Assembly: GCA_027490195.1 (NCBI GenBank)
Contig: JAIXYN010000037.1
Location: 16,463 to 80,462, forward strand
Source of the DNA: Verrucomicrobiaceae bacterium
Lineage (GTDB): Bacteria; Verrucomicrobiota; Verrucomicrobiia; Verrucomicrobiales; Verrucomicrobiaceae
DNA length: 64,000 nt
Direction of reading: 5' to 3'
This document shows positions 1-7,703 of this stretch, in pieces (position 1 is the first letter of the stretch; every line of letters starts with the position of its first letter). The notes beneath the pieces were generated by a model. The model had not been told where the DNA came from. It did not search any database and worked only from the letters and a program-made list of their open reading frames with translations. The translations under genes were made by a program, and so were the position numbers.

Positions 1-78
1 GCCAAAAAAATCACAGATGATTATCCTGATTACGCGCTGGTGATTCATTCTATGCCATCTCCCGCTTCTCCCTTGTAG
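1..78 (+). CDS. C-terminal tail of a gene cut by the window edge
   Basis: Frame 1 is open from the first base to a TAG at 76-78 and gives 25 residues ending MPSPASPL. It stops 30 bases before the start of the next gene on the same strand. No domain can be read from so short a tail, so the product is unknown. It could also be chance open sequence. Confidence 0.4.
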   Translation, partial: AKKITDDYPDYALVIHSMPSPASPL

Positions 79-108
79 CGGGTCTTGTCCCACCAATACC
101 ACTATCGT

Positions 109-1071
109 ATGAATCACCTCCACTTGTCGGCCATCGCAGTGCTGTGCCTCGGACTGGCAAACACGACTTTCGCGCAGACAACCGCTCCGAAGCCTTCGGT
201 GTGGATCAGCCCGCCGGGCCAGGACAAGTGCCTGGCCTTCCGCCAGTTGTTTGAGCAGCCGGATGCCTGGAAGGAAACCCGGGCACGGACGGACGTGTTG
301 TTCATCACGGACCTGAACCTGCAGCGGCATTTTACCGATGACGAACTGCGGAAGTGGTTCGGCATGATGAAGGAGTGGAAGCTGAAGCTGGCGATGGAGG
401 TCGGTGCGGTGAAGCCATGGGGACAGACCGGGGAAAAATGCTTCAATGCGGAGCGCAAGAACTGGGAGCGACTGCAAAGCCTGGGCGCGAACCTGTATGC
501 CATCGCGATGGACGAGCCGCTGGTCTGCGCCCGCGAGCAGATCCATCAAAGCGATGAGTATGCGATGAAGGAAACCGCCAACTACATCGCGCTGGTGCGG
601 CAGCATTTCCCGGACGTGCTGATTGGTGACATCGAGGCCTACCCCTCCTTTTCCGTCGAAGAACACCGCAAATGGATCGAGGGCCTGCAGCAGCAGCTTG
701 CGGAGAAGAAGGTGCGCGGGCTCGACTTCTACCGGCTGGATGTGGACTGGCTGCGCTTCAATGTGCAGCAGAAGGGTTCATGGAAAGAGGTGCGGGAACT
801 GGAGCACTTTTGCCGCCAGAAGAAGCTGCCTTTCTCGCTGATTTACTGGGCCTCCGGGTATCCCTCCATGCAGAAACGTGGGTTCGCTGACGACAGCACC
901 TGGTACACCTCCATCATGCAGCAGGGCTACGATTACGCCGCTGTGGATGGCAGGCCGGATCAGATCGTGATCGAAAGCTGGGTAAGCGCTCCCTCCCAAT
1001 GCCTGCCAGAAACGGGGCAATGGACCTTCACCCGCTCGGTGCTGGACTTCGTGAAGAAGTTCGTCAAATAG
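109..1071 (+). CDS. Secreted TIM-barrel-like hypothetical protein
   Basis: A 320-residue protein starting at the ATG at 109; a TTG 24 bases upstream is less likely because the ATG places a clean signal peptide (about residues 1-23, ending TTFAQ) at the N-terminus. The mature part alternates hydrophobic strands and amphipathic helices, with acidic pairs at strand ends (D135-E136, D174/E176, D211/D213), as in barrel glycosidases. I cannot assign a glycoside hydrolase family. The export signal and the neighbouring secreted lectin-like protein suggest a periplasmic or extracellular role in glycan handling, which is inference. There is no Shine-Dalgarno motif before the start. Confidence 0.8.
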   Translation: MNHLHLSAIAVLCLGLANTTFAQTTAPKPSVWISPPGQDKCLAFRQLFEQPDAWKETRARTDVLFITDLNLQRHFTDDELRKWFGMMKEWKLKLAMEVGAVKPWGQTGEKCFNAERKNWERLQSLGANLYAIAMDEPLVCAREQIHQSDEYAMKETANYIALVRQHFPDVLIGDIEAYPSFSVEEHRKWIEGLQQQLAEKKVRGLDFYRLDVDWLRFNVQQKGSWKEVRELEHFCRQKKLPFSLIYWASGYPSMQKRGFADDSTWYTSIMQQGYDYAAVDGRPDQIVIESWVSAPSQCLPETGQWTFTRSVLDFVKKFVK

Positions 1072-1123
1072 CCTGTGTGATGGACGGCGCTCTGCCGTTC
1101 TTCTTTCTTCACCCACCACCACC

Positions 1124-1801
1124 ATGAAATCCATTCTCTGCCTCGCCCTCCTGGCGACATCCTCATTTGCCCTCGATTATCCACGCGTCATTTTCTCGGA
1201 TGACTTCGCCGCCGATGGTTTTGGCAAAGCCTGGGGCCATTACAAGAGCTCCAGCGTGGTGAAAGACGGCGTGCTGGTGGGCATCACAGCGCCGGAGTCG
1301 GATCATGCGGCGGTGGATGTGATACGAATCGCCCCTGAGACGGATCTGGAAGTGTCGGTGAAGTTCCAGTTCGTCAGCGATCAGGCCAAAGGCTTCAATG
1401 TCTGGCTCGATGACAAGGAGTACAAAGGCTCTCACGCAGGTCACATTTGCAGCATCTCGGTGAATCCGAAGGCAGTCGTCGTAGCCGATGCCAAGGCTGG
1501 CACCTTCAGCAACGATATTTATGCGCGCAAGAAGACGGTCCCGCCCACACTTACCACCGAAGACAAGGCCAACATGCTCAAGTGGACGAAGTCGGCGCCA
1601 ACCACTGTCTCGCTCAAAGAGTGGCATACGCTCACCGTGCGCACCCACAACGATGTGGTCGAAACCAGCATCGACGGCAAGGTCGTCAGTACCTTCCAGT
1701 CTCCCGGTGTCGCGCATGATCACAAGACGGTCGTGAGCCTCACCACCAACCGCATTGATGTGAAGTATGATGACTTCAGCATCAAGGGCGTGGCGAAATA
1801 A
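1124..1801 (+). CDS. Secreted concanavalin A-like (LamG/DUF1080-type) protein
   Basis: 225 residues with a signal peptide (MKSILCLALLATSSFA, about 1-16) and a beta-rich body with the look of a jelly-roll laminin-G/DUF1080 fold. Near the N-terminus is VIFSDDF, near the middle FNVWLDDKEY, and near the end SIDGKVVSTFQSPG followed by KYDDFSIKG, the usual closing strand of 3-keto-disaccharide-hydrolase-like domains. Such domains are numerous in Verrucomicrobia and Planctomycetes and bind or process sugars outside the cytoplasm. It lies 52 bases after the previous secreted gene on the same strand and may be cotranscribed. Substrate unknown. Confidence 0.8.
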   Translation: MKSILCLALLATSSFALDYPRVIFSDDFAADGFGKAWGHYKSSSVVKDGVLVGITAPESDHAAVDVIRIAPETDLEVSVKFQFVSDQAKGFNVWLDDKEYKGSHAGHICSISVNPKAVVVADAKAGTFSNDIYARKKTVPPTLTTEDKANMLKWTKSAPTTVSLKEWHTLTVRTHNDVVETSIDGKVVSTFQSPGVAHDHKTVVSLTTNRIDVKYDDFSIKGVAK

Positions 1802-1818
1802 TCAGTCGAGCTTCCTTT

Positions 1819-2433
1819 TCACCAGTTTTTGATCCATTTGGCGCCGAGACTGGCATTGGCCTCGGTGTCTTTGGATTTGGCCATGACGTTCTTTTCGTCT
1901 TCAGCATAGGACCACAGGTCGTAGGTGCTGTTGATGGTATATTTCCTATCGCTGTTGGCTTTGATGTATTGAAAAGGGCGCCCAAAGGCATCGACGAGAA
2001 TGTAGCTGGTGCCCACCTTGAGCCACATGGCCTCCGGCATATCGGCCATGATGACGTTCTTGATTTCGTCCGCGCTGACTTTTCCATCAGACTGAGGTTC
2101 GCTTTTTTCGCCTCGGGCGGCCACCTTGATGGCATCGTAGCCATCTCCACGCAGTGCTTGATACAGGCACCGTGCGGCACCAATACGATAGACTTTCCCC
2201 TGCATGATCTCAGCCGTTTCATCCGCATTTACCGGCTCAGGATATTCACCATAGTGCTCGTAGTAGCGCTCCAAGGCAGCCGCGACTGCCTCCATGGTGC
2301 CTTGGGTTGCCTGACGCTTGGAAGAAGCCGGATTCCCGCTCTTCAGCACCAAAGCCGCAAGCAGCGCAATGATGCAGATAACAACGAGCAGCTCTATCAG
2401 TGTGAAACCATGGCCTTTACGGGTGATATTCAT
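1819..2433 (-). CDS. Type II secretion pseudopilin-like protein (GspG type)
   Basis: 204 residues from the ATG at 2433. Upstream codons are open, but this start gives a textbook class III signal: a short basic leader ending in glycine (residue 9), then FTLIELLVV with the glutamate at mature position +5 and a hydrophobic helix to about residue 30. The globular part (EYPEP, DAFGRPFQYI, YDLWSYAEDEKN) matches the G-type pseudopilin pattern. Planctomycetes and Verrucomicrobia carry many orphan pseudopilins of this kind. No prepilin peptidase or other secretion gene is nearby, so its machine is elsewhere. It is transcribed divergently from the FAD oxidoreductase. Confidence 0.85.
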   Translation of the reverse strand: MNITRKGHGFTLIELLVVICIIALLAALVLKSGNPASSKRQATQGTMEAVAAALERYYEHYGEYPEPVNADETAEIMQGKVYRIGAARCLYQALRGDGYDAIKVAARGEKSEPQSDGKVSADEIKNVIMADMPEAMWLKVGTSYILVDAFGRPFQYIKANSDRKYTINSTYDLWSYAEDEKNVMAKSKDTEANASLGAKWIKNW

Positions 2434-2543
2434 GGGGAAATGATAGCTGCAACCTTGGATTTGCCCAAACTTAAAATCATTGACGCATTTCACACAGACT
2501 TTGTCGTAGTAGCGGACGTCCGGGTTAGATTATATTAGCGATC

Positions 2544-3839
2544 ATGAAAACCATCCAAACTGACGTCCTTGTCTGTGGCGGCGGCTGCGCGGGCATCGCA
2601 GCGGCCCTTTCGTCCGCCCGCAATGGCGTCAAGACATTGCTCATTGAACGCGCGGGCTTTTCCGGTGGCATCATCACCACCGTCGGATTGCCTTATTTCG
2701 ATGGGCTCATCGACAAGCCATCGGGGCGATTCGTCGTGAAAGGCATTCCTTTGGAATTGCTGCAAAAGCTCGGCGTGGCAAAAGAGGGAGCTAAGCACAT
2801 CGACGACCTGAGGCCAGACCTCATCACGAAGTACTGGGGCAGTGTGTGGATTCCAAATATCGAAGAGTTTAAGCTGCTGAGCGATGAACTCATCCTGAAG
2901 CACAGCGACCATTTGACGGTGCTTTACCACAGCATGGCTTGTGACGTGGAGGAGAAGGAAGGCCGTATCACGGCGGTGATCATCGCGAACAAAGATGGCC
3001 TCACTCGCGTGGAGGCACGTCAGGTCATCGACTGCACGGGTGACGGCGACATCGCGCACTGGGCCGGCTGCCCGACGATTAAATCCACGCCGCTTATGCC
3101 GCTGACGATGCATTTCCGCATCGGCAATGTGGTGCCCGTGAAGGAGACGAAGGACGCGGCGAAGAAGGCGCTCATTGCGGCGCACAAGGAGGGTCGTCTG
3201 CCAAACTTTTACGGCCCCGGCTTGATCTTCGCTTTCGCCAAAGACGAATGCTACGTCCATGCCACTCGTGTGCCGGCCGATGCCACAGACGCCGCTGACT
3301 TCACGCGCGCGGAAATTCAGGGTCGCAAGGATGCGTGGACCATCTTCAACGAATGGAAGACGAAGGTGCCCGGCTTTGAAAACAGCTACTACATCATGAG
3401 TGGCCCTTATATCGGAGTGCGTGACACGAGACGCATTGTGGGGCTGAACGTGCTCACACTTGAAGACCTTCAAAAGACCACACCCCACGATGATGCCATC
3501 GCTACAGGATGCTGGTTTCTGGACATCCACCCGCCAGAGGTCACACTCGACAAACCCTTCACTGGCTCCGGCTTCCAGCCGAAGCCTTACGACATCTCGT
3601 ATCGCACACTCGTTCCGCAAAAAGTGAGCAACCTACTCGTCGCCGGTCGCTGCCACAGCGCCAGCAGCGAAGCCAGTGCCTCCAGCCGCGTCACCGCAAC
3701 CGCCATGGCGCTCGGCGAGGCAGCCGGAACCGCCGCCGCGCTCGCGACGAAATCGAAAACCGAAGTTGGCATCTTGAATGGCGTGAATGTGCGTGAAGCG
3801 CTTACTCAAAAAAACGCAGGACCATTCACCGACGCATAA
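2544..3839 (+). CDS. FAD-dependent oxidoreductase (FAD_oxidored family)
   Basis: 431 residues. The N-terminal dinucleotide-binding segment VCGGGCAGIAAA (about 10-21) is followed by an acidic residue at the end of the second strand (LLIERAG), as expected for FAD binding. IDCTGDGDIAHWAG in the middle and LLVAGRCHSASSEA near the C-terminus complete the FAD-binding pattern of the FAD_oxidored family common in PVC bacteria and often found in sugar or sugar-acid catabolic loci. Substrate unknown. It has no signal peptide. It begins a tight rightward run with the next three genes, which suggests one transcription unit for oxidation and isomerisation of a carbohydrate. Confidence 0.85.
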   Translation: MKTIQTDVLVCGGGCAGIAAALSSARNGVKTLLIERAGFSGGIITTVGLPYFDGLIDKPSGRFVVKGIPLELLQKLGVAKEGAKHIDDLRPDLITKYWGSVWIPNIEEFKLLSDELILKHSDHLTVLYHSMACDVEEKEGRITAVIIANKDGLTRVEARQVIDCTGDGDIAHWAGCPTIKSTPLMPLTMHFRIGNVVPVKETKDAAKKALIAAHKEGRLPNFYGPGLIFAFAKDECYVHATRVPADATDAADFTRAEIQGRKDAWTIFNEWKTKVPGFENSYYIMSGPYIGVRDTRRIVGLNVLTLEDLQKTTPHDDAIATGCWFLDIHPPEVTLDKPFTGSGFQPKPYDISYRTLVPQKVSNLLVAGRCHSASSEASASSRVTATAMALGEAAGTAAALATKSKTEVGILNGVNVREALTQKNAGPFTDA

Positions 3840-3841
3840 CG

Positions 3842-4030
3842 ATGAAATCTGAAACTCAATCCACACCCCTTTCCCGCCGTGATGCACTGCGCCAAACGGT
3901 GCTCGCAGGGCTAGGCATGTCTGCCCTGACTGCCACTGCAACAGAAGAAGTGAAACAAGTCAAAGAAGTCGAGTACGTGCCTGAGAATGACTATCCGTTC
4001 TTCGGCTATGAACCCACCAGCCAAAATTAG
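3842..4030 (+). CDS. 62-residue protein with a twin-arginine leader
   Basis: Starts two bases after the stop of the oxidoreductase, and its TAG ends one base before the ATG of the SDR, so it sits exactly within the operon. Residues 11-33 form a Tat-like signal (SRRDAL then a hydrophobic AGLGMSALTATA). What remains is only about 30 residues, acidic and ending in PENDYPFFGYEPTSQN. No known domain is visible. It may be a small exported accessory subunit or the remaining leader of a once larger Tat protein. The close fit to both neighbours favours a real gene. Confidence 0.6.
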   Translation: MKSETQSTPLSRRDALRQTVLAGLGMSALTATATEEVKQVKEVEYVPENDYPFFGYEPTSQN

Positions 4031-4031
4031 T

Positions 4032-4829
4032 ATGCGCCTAGAAAATAAAGTCATCATCGTCACCGGCAGCGTCACCGGCATCGGCAAAGCCATCGCCAAG
4101 CGCTGCGTCGCAGAGGGAGCCCGCGTGCTCATTCATGGGCTTGAGCAGGATCTCGGCGATCAAACCGTTGCCGAGCTCGGCGCGGAGAATGCTGTACTCG
4201 TCATCAAGGACCTCGCTGACGAAGCCGCGCCGCAGTTGCTGGTGGATCAGGCTATCAAAGCCTTCGGCAAGATCGATGCCGTGGTCAACAACGCGGCGCA
4301 GGTGGGCACGGGCAACATCCAGACCACGGATGGTGCGTGGTTTCGCCGCATGCTGGAGATCAACTGTGTGGTCCCCTACCTCATCACCCGCGCCGCGCTT
4401 CCGCACCTGCGCGAAACGCACGGAAGCATCATCAACATCGGCAGCGTCAATGCCTATAGCGGCGAGCCGAACCTGATGCCCTACAGCGTCAGCAAAGGCG
4501 CGCTCATGACCCTAACCCGCAATCTGGGCGATACGCTCATGCGCGAAGACGGTGTGCGGGTGAACCAGATCAATCCCGGCTGGGTGCTCACGGAAAACGA
4601 GGCCAAACGCAAACGCGAACACGGCCTGCGCGAAGACTGGTATGCGGATCTACCGAAGGTCTATGCTCCGGCTGGTCGCATCCTATGGCCCGATGAAATC
4701 GCCGCCTGCGCCGCCTGGCTGCTGGCCGATGAATGCGGCCCCATCAGCGGTCAGGTGTTTGATTTGGAACAGCATCCTTTCATCGGCCGCAATCCACCCA
4801 AAGACGCCTCCACCATTCCCTCTAAATAA
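4032..4829 (+). CDS. SDR family oxidoreductase
   Basis: 265 residues. I start at the ATG at 4032 because it gives the family's usual N-terminus (MRLENKVIIVTG); the reading frame is open upstream but overlaps the preceding gene. Classical short-chain dehydrogenase motifs are complete: TGSVTGIG (11-18) for the nucleotide, NNAAQ (86-90), N111, S138 and the Y151-x3-K155 catalytic pair. The family performs NAD(P)-dependent alcohol/ketone interconversion in the cytoplasm. With the FAD enzyme upstream and the sugar isomerase five bases downstream, a sugar or polyol substrate is likely, but this is inferred from context. Confidence 0.9.
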   Translation: MRLENKVIIVTGSVTGIGKAIAKRCVAEGARVLIHGLEQDLGDQTVAELGAENAVLVIKDLADEAAPQLLVDQAIKAFGKIDAVVNNAAQVGTGNIQTTDGAWFRRMLEINCVVPYLITRAALPHLRETHGSIINIGSVNAYSGEPNLMPYSVSKGALMTLTRNLGDTLMREDGVRVNQINPGWVLTENEAKRKREHGLREDWYADLPKVYAPAGRILWPDEIAACAAWLLADECGPISGQVFDLEQHPFIGRNPPKDASTIPSK

Positions 4830-4834
4830 GCATC

Positions 4835-5722
4835 ATGCCCAAACTCGCCGCCTTCCCCAAAGCCTTCATGCAGGCCCTCTGCAAAGAAGGAACCATGACC
4901 GTCTCCGAATGGATTCAACTCGCCTCCAAGCTCGATGTGCAGGGCCTCGAATGGTATGCGGGCTTTCTTGAGATGGCCGATGAAAGCAACTGGCCGCGCT
5001 TTCGCAAGGAAGTCGAGGATACCGGCAAGGTGATTCCGATGATGTGCTGCTCCCCCGATTTCACGCACCCAGACACTGCTTTTCGAGACAAAGAAATCGC
5101 GAAGCAGAAACGCTGGATCGACATGACGCATACGCTCGGCGGCTCGTACTGCCGCGTGCTTAGCGGGCAACGTCGCCCTGAATTGACCCTTGATGAAGGT
5201 GTCAAACTGGCGGCTGATTCGATCTACGCCTGCCTGCCTTATGCGCAGGAGCGCGGCATCACGCTGATCATCGAAAACCACTACAAGGACGACTTCTGGG
5301 ATTATCCCGAATTCGCGCAGAAAATGGATGTGTTCTGCAAACTCGTGGATGCAGTGAATCATCCGAACTTCGGTGTAAACTATGACCCTTCCAACACCTA
5401 CCTCGCAGGTGAGGACCCGATTGAGTTGCTGAAGCGTGTTTCACACCGCGTCGTGACCATGCATGCGAGCGACCGCTATCTGGCGGAAGGCACCATCGAA
5501 GACCTGCGCAAAGAAGAAGGCGGCGCACAGGGTTATGCTAAGCGTCTGCGACACGGCGAGATTGGCAAAGGCCTCAATGACTACGATGCGATCTTCACCG
5601 AGCTGAAAAGCAAAGGCTTCAATGGTTGGATCAGCATCGAGGACGGTGTGGATGGCATGGAGCAGCTCGCGCGCAGTGTGGAGTTCCTGAAAAAGAAAAT
5701 CGCCCTCTACTGGCCGCAGTAA
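4835..5722 (+). CDS. Sugar phosphate isomerase/epimerase (xylose isomerase-like TIM barrel)
   Basis: 295 residues with the AP_endonuc_2/xylose-isomerase-like barrel pattern: GLEWYAG near the N-terminus, LIIENHY with the first metal-ligand glutamate (E147), NYDPSNTYL (D184), VTMHASD (H210) and WISIEDG near the C-terminus. These are the usual positions for the divalent metal ligands. The family isomerises or epimerises ketoses, inosose and similar sugars. No signal peptide, so cytoplasmic. It closes the tight cluster with the SDR and FAD enzyme. Exact substrate not deducible. Confidence 0.9.
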   Translation: MPKLAAFPKAFMQALCKEGTMTVSEWIQLASKLDVQGLEWYAGFLEMADESNWPRFRKEVEDTGKVIPMMCCSPDFTHPDTAFRDKEIAKQKRWIDMTHTLGGSYCRVLSGQRRPELTLDEGVKLAADSIYACLPYAQERGITLIIENHYKDDFWDYPEFAQKMDVFCKLVDAVNHPNFGVNYDPSNTYLAGEDPIELLKRVSHRVVTMHASDRYLAEGTIEDLRKEEGGAQGYAKRLRHGEIGKGLNDYDAIFTELKSKGFNGWISIEDGVDGMEQLARSVEFLKKKIALYWPQ

Positions 5723-5723
5723 G

Positions 5724-5936
5724 CGATTCCGCCCCTTTCAGCTCTCCGAGCAGGCCGTGAAGCAACTGTCCGCCATTCAAACGGGCTCTGTAACTGTGAA
5801 TCCTAATGAGCCTTATAGCGTCGGATGGTCAGTCAAAATCAAGAACGAAGGCCCCGGCACTGGCAGCTTCAGGCATCGCGAGGTGCGGGATGCGCCCGCC
5901 AAGCTGCCAGCCTCTGCCGAAAAAAATGTAACCTAA
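5724..5936 (+). pseudogene. Possible remnant of a C-terminal coding region
   Basis: Between the isomerase and the next hydrolase one frame stays open for about 70 codons to a TAA at 5934-5936. It reads like protein (VKQLSAIQTGSVTVNPNEPY, then KLPASAEKN), yet has no credible start codon. It may be the end of a lost gene, or simply open non-coding sequence. No homologue recognised. Confidence 0.25.
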
Positions 5937-5967
5937 CGGCTGAGCGTTTCATTCTTCCCCTATCACC

Positions 5968-6717
5968 ATGAAGCCCTGCCTCAGTTTGATCTGCCTGTTT
6001 CTTGTCACCGCTTTCGCGTGTGCCGATGAGTTCACCTCCAGTGGTGTCAAAATATACTACACTGTTCATGGCAGCGGCTCTCCCGTGGTGCTGATTCATG
6101 GTCTGCATTCCAGCGGGGCTATGAACTGGACCCTGCCGGGAACCACGGAGGCTCTGGCGCAGAAGCATCGTGTCATTGTGCTGGACTGCCGAGGTCATGG
6201 TAAATCCGACAAGCCGCAGTCAGAAGCAGCCTACGGCACCGCCATGGTGGAGGATGTGATCGCTCTGCTCAACCACCTCGATATTCGAAAGGCACACATC
6301 ACCGGTTATTCCATGGGGGGCATGATCGCACTGAAGACGGCGGCGCAGCATCCCGAACGAGTTCAGGGTCTGCTTCTGTGTGGGATGGGCTGGCTGCAGG
6401 ACGGCAGCACCTTGCAGGGTTTCTGGAAGCACATTCCCATGCGTGAACGCCTCATCGGTGGCAGCAGCGGCACCGCCTGCATGAAAGGCATGGCACAACT
6501 CGCGCTTACAGAGTCGGAAGTGAAGGCACTCAAAATGCCCGCCTCCATCATTGTGGGCGACCACGATCCGGTGGACAAACTTTACGTCCTGCCGCTGACC
6601 CGCATTCGCCCTGACTGGCCAGTGACAAAGATCGCCGGAGCAGGGCATATCACCTGCATCATGAAGCCCAATTTCCGTGATGAGGTGGTGAAGGCGATTG
6701 CGAAATTTGAGAAGTAA
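5968..6717 (+). CDS. Secreted alpha/beta-fold hydrolase
   Basis: 249 residues with a signal peptide (about 1-19, ending AFACA). The alpha/beta hydrolase core is clear: oxyanion segment VLIHGLHSSG, DCRGHGKSD, the nucleophile elbow GYSMGG with S115, an acid in VGDHDPVD (D198 or D200) and the histidine in GAGHITC (H227). The family covers esterases, lipases and haloperoxidase-like enzymes. Exported, therefore periplasmic or outside. It precedes a second exported alpha/beta hydrolase by 20 bases, so the two are probably cotranscribed. Confidence 0.9.
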   Translation: MKPCLSLICLFLVTAFACADEFTSSGVKIYYTVHGSGSPVVLIHGLHSSGAMNWTLPGTTEALAQKHRVIVLDCRGHGKSDKPQSEAAYGTAMVEDVIALLNHLDIRKAHITGYSMGGMIALKTAAQHPERVQGLLLCGMGWLQDGSTLQGFWKHIPMRERLIGGSSGTACMKGMAQLALTESEVKALKMPASIIVGDHDPVDKLYVLPLTRIRPDWPVTKIAGAGHITCIMKPNFRDEVVKAIAKFEK

Positions 6718-6737
6718 GACACTAGACTGATCCAACC

Positions 6738-7679
6738 ATGAAACGCCTCCTGCTCCATCTATGCCCCTGCCTTGTTCTGATCACCGCGCCTCTGCAGGCT
6801 CAGGAACCGGAGCGAATCCGCGACATCATTTATACCAAGCATGATGGCGTGGCGCTGACCATGGATGTGTTCAAGCCGGTGAAGCCGAACGGGGCGGGCA
6901 TCATCAAGATCGTCAGCGGTGGCTGGAAGTCGAACCACAATGGCATCAGCGATGGTGGCTGGCCGAAGGCGGGCTACACGACGTTTGTGGTCGTGCACGG
7001 CACGCAGCCGAGGTTTCAGGTGGAGGAGATCGTGGCGGATTTGAATCGTGCGGTGAGGTTTGTGCGCAGCCATGCGGCAGAGTATGGCGTGGACCCACAA
7101 AAGCTCGGTGTCACAGGCAGCAGCGCGGGCGGGCACCTCAGCCTGATGCTGGCGACACGTGGAGGCCCTGGAGATGCGAAGGCGGCTGACCCGATTGACC
7201 GCGAAAGCAGTGCCGTGAATGCCGTGGCGTGCTTTTACCCACCGACCGATTACCTGAACTGGTTCGAGCCGGGCGACAATGCGGTCGGCATTGGCAAGCT
7301 CGCTGCGTATGCGGGGGCGTTTGGTCCGAAGGCAGCGACTGAGGAAGGCCGCACGGCATTGGGGCGCGAGCTCTCGTCCATCTACTGGGTTCACAAGGGG
7401 CAGCCGCCCATCTTTATCGTGCATGGCGATGCCGACCCACAGGTGTCGATCACACAATCGCAGCGTTTTCTCAAACGCTGTCACGAAGAGGGAGTGGTGT
7501 GCGAGCTGGTCATCCGGGAAGGTGCCGGCCACGGCGGCTGGCAGGAAATGCCGCAGGACACGGAGCGAATGGTTGAGTGGTTTGATCTGCAACTGCTCGG
7601 CAAACAGCCGACCAAGGCCTTCACGCTGAATGTTTCGTCTCTACCCAGCACACCGGTGCAGAAGGTGAAGAAGCCTTGA
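6738..7679 (+). CDS. Secreted alpha/beta hydrolase (BD-FAE/prolyl-oligopeptidase-like esterase)
   Basis: 313 residues with a signal peptide (about 1-21, ending PLQAQ). Motifs: VSGGW in the oxyanion region (the HGG position), GSSAGG with nucleophile S129, HGDADPQV for the acid and GAGHGGW for the histidine. This arrangement is typical of the BD-FAE carboxylesterase group, often acetyl- or feruloyl-esterases in polysaccharide degradation. It lies between another exported hydrolase and a beta-helix protein, which supports a role in removing ester groups from plant or algal polysaccharide. The specific ester is unknown. Confidence 0.88.
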   Translation: MKRLLLHLCPCLVLITAPLQAQEPERIRDIIYTKHDGVALTMDVFKPVKPNGAGIIKIVSGGWKSNHNGISDGGWPKAGYTTFVVVHGTQPRFQVEEIVADLNRAVRFVRSHAAEYGVDPQKLGVTGSSAGGHLSLMLATRGGPGDAKAADPIDRESSAVNAVACFYPPTDYLNWFEPGDNAVGIGKLAAYAGAFGPKAATEEGRTALGRELSSIYWVHKGQPPIFIVHGDADPQVSITQSQRFLKRCHEEGVVCELVIREGAGHGGWQEMPQDTERMVEWFDLQLLGKQPTKAFTLNVSSLPSTPVQKVKKP

Positions 7680-7703
7680 GTTAAATTTCGCATCCCCTTT
7701 ATC

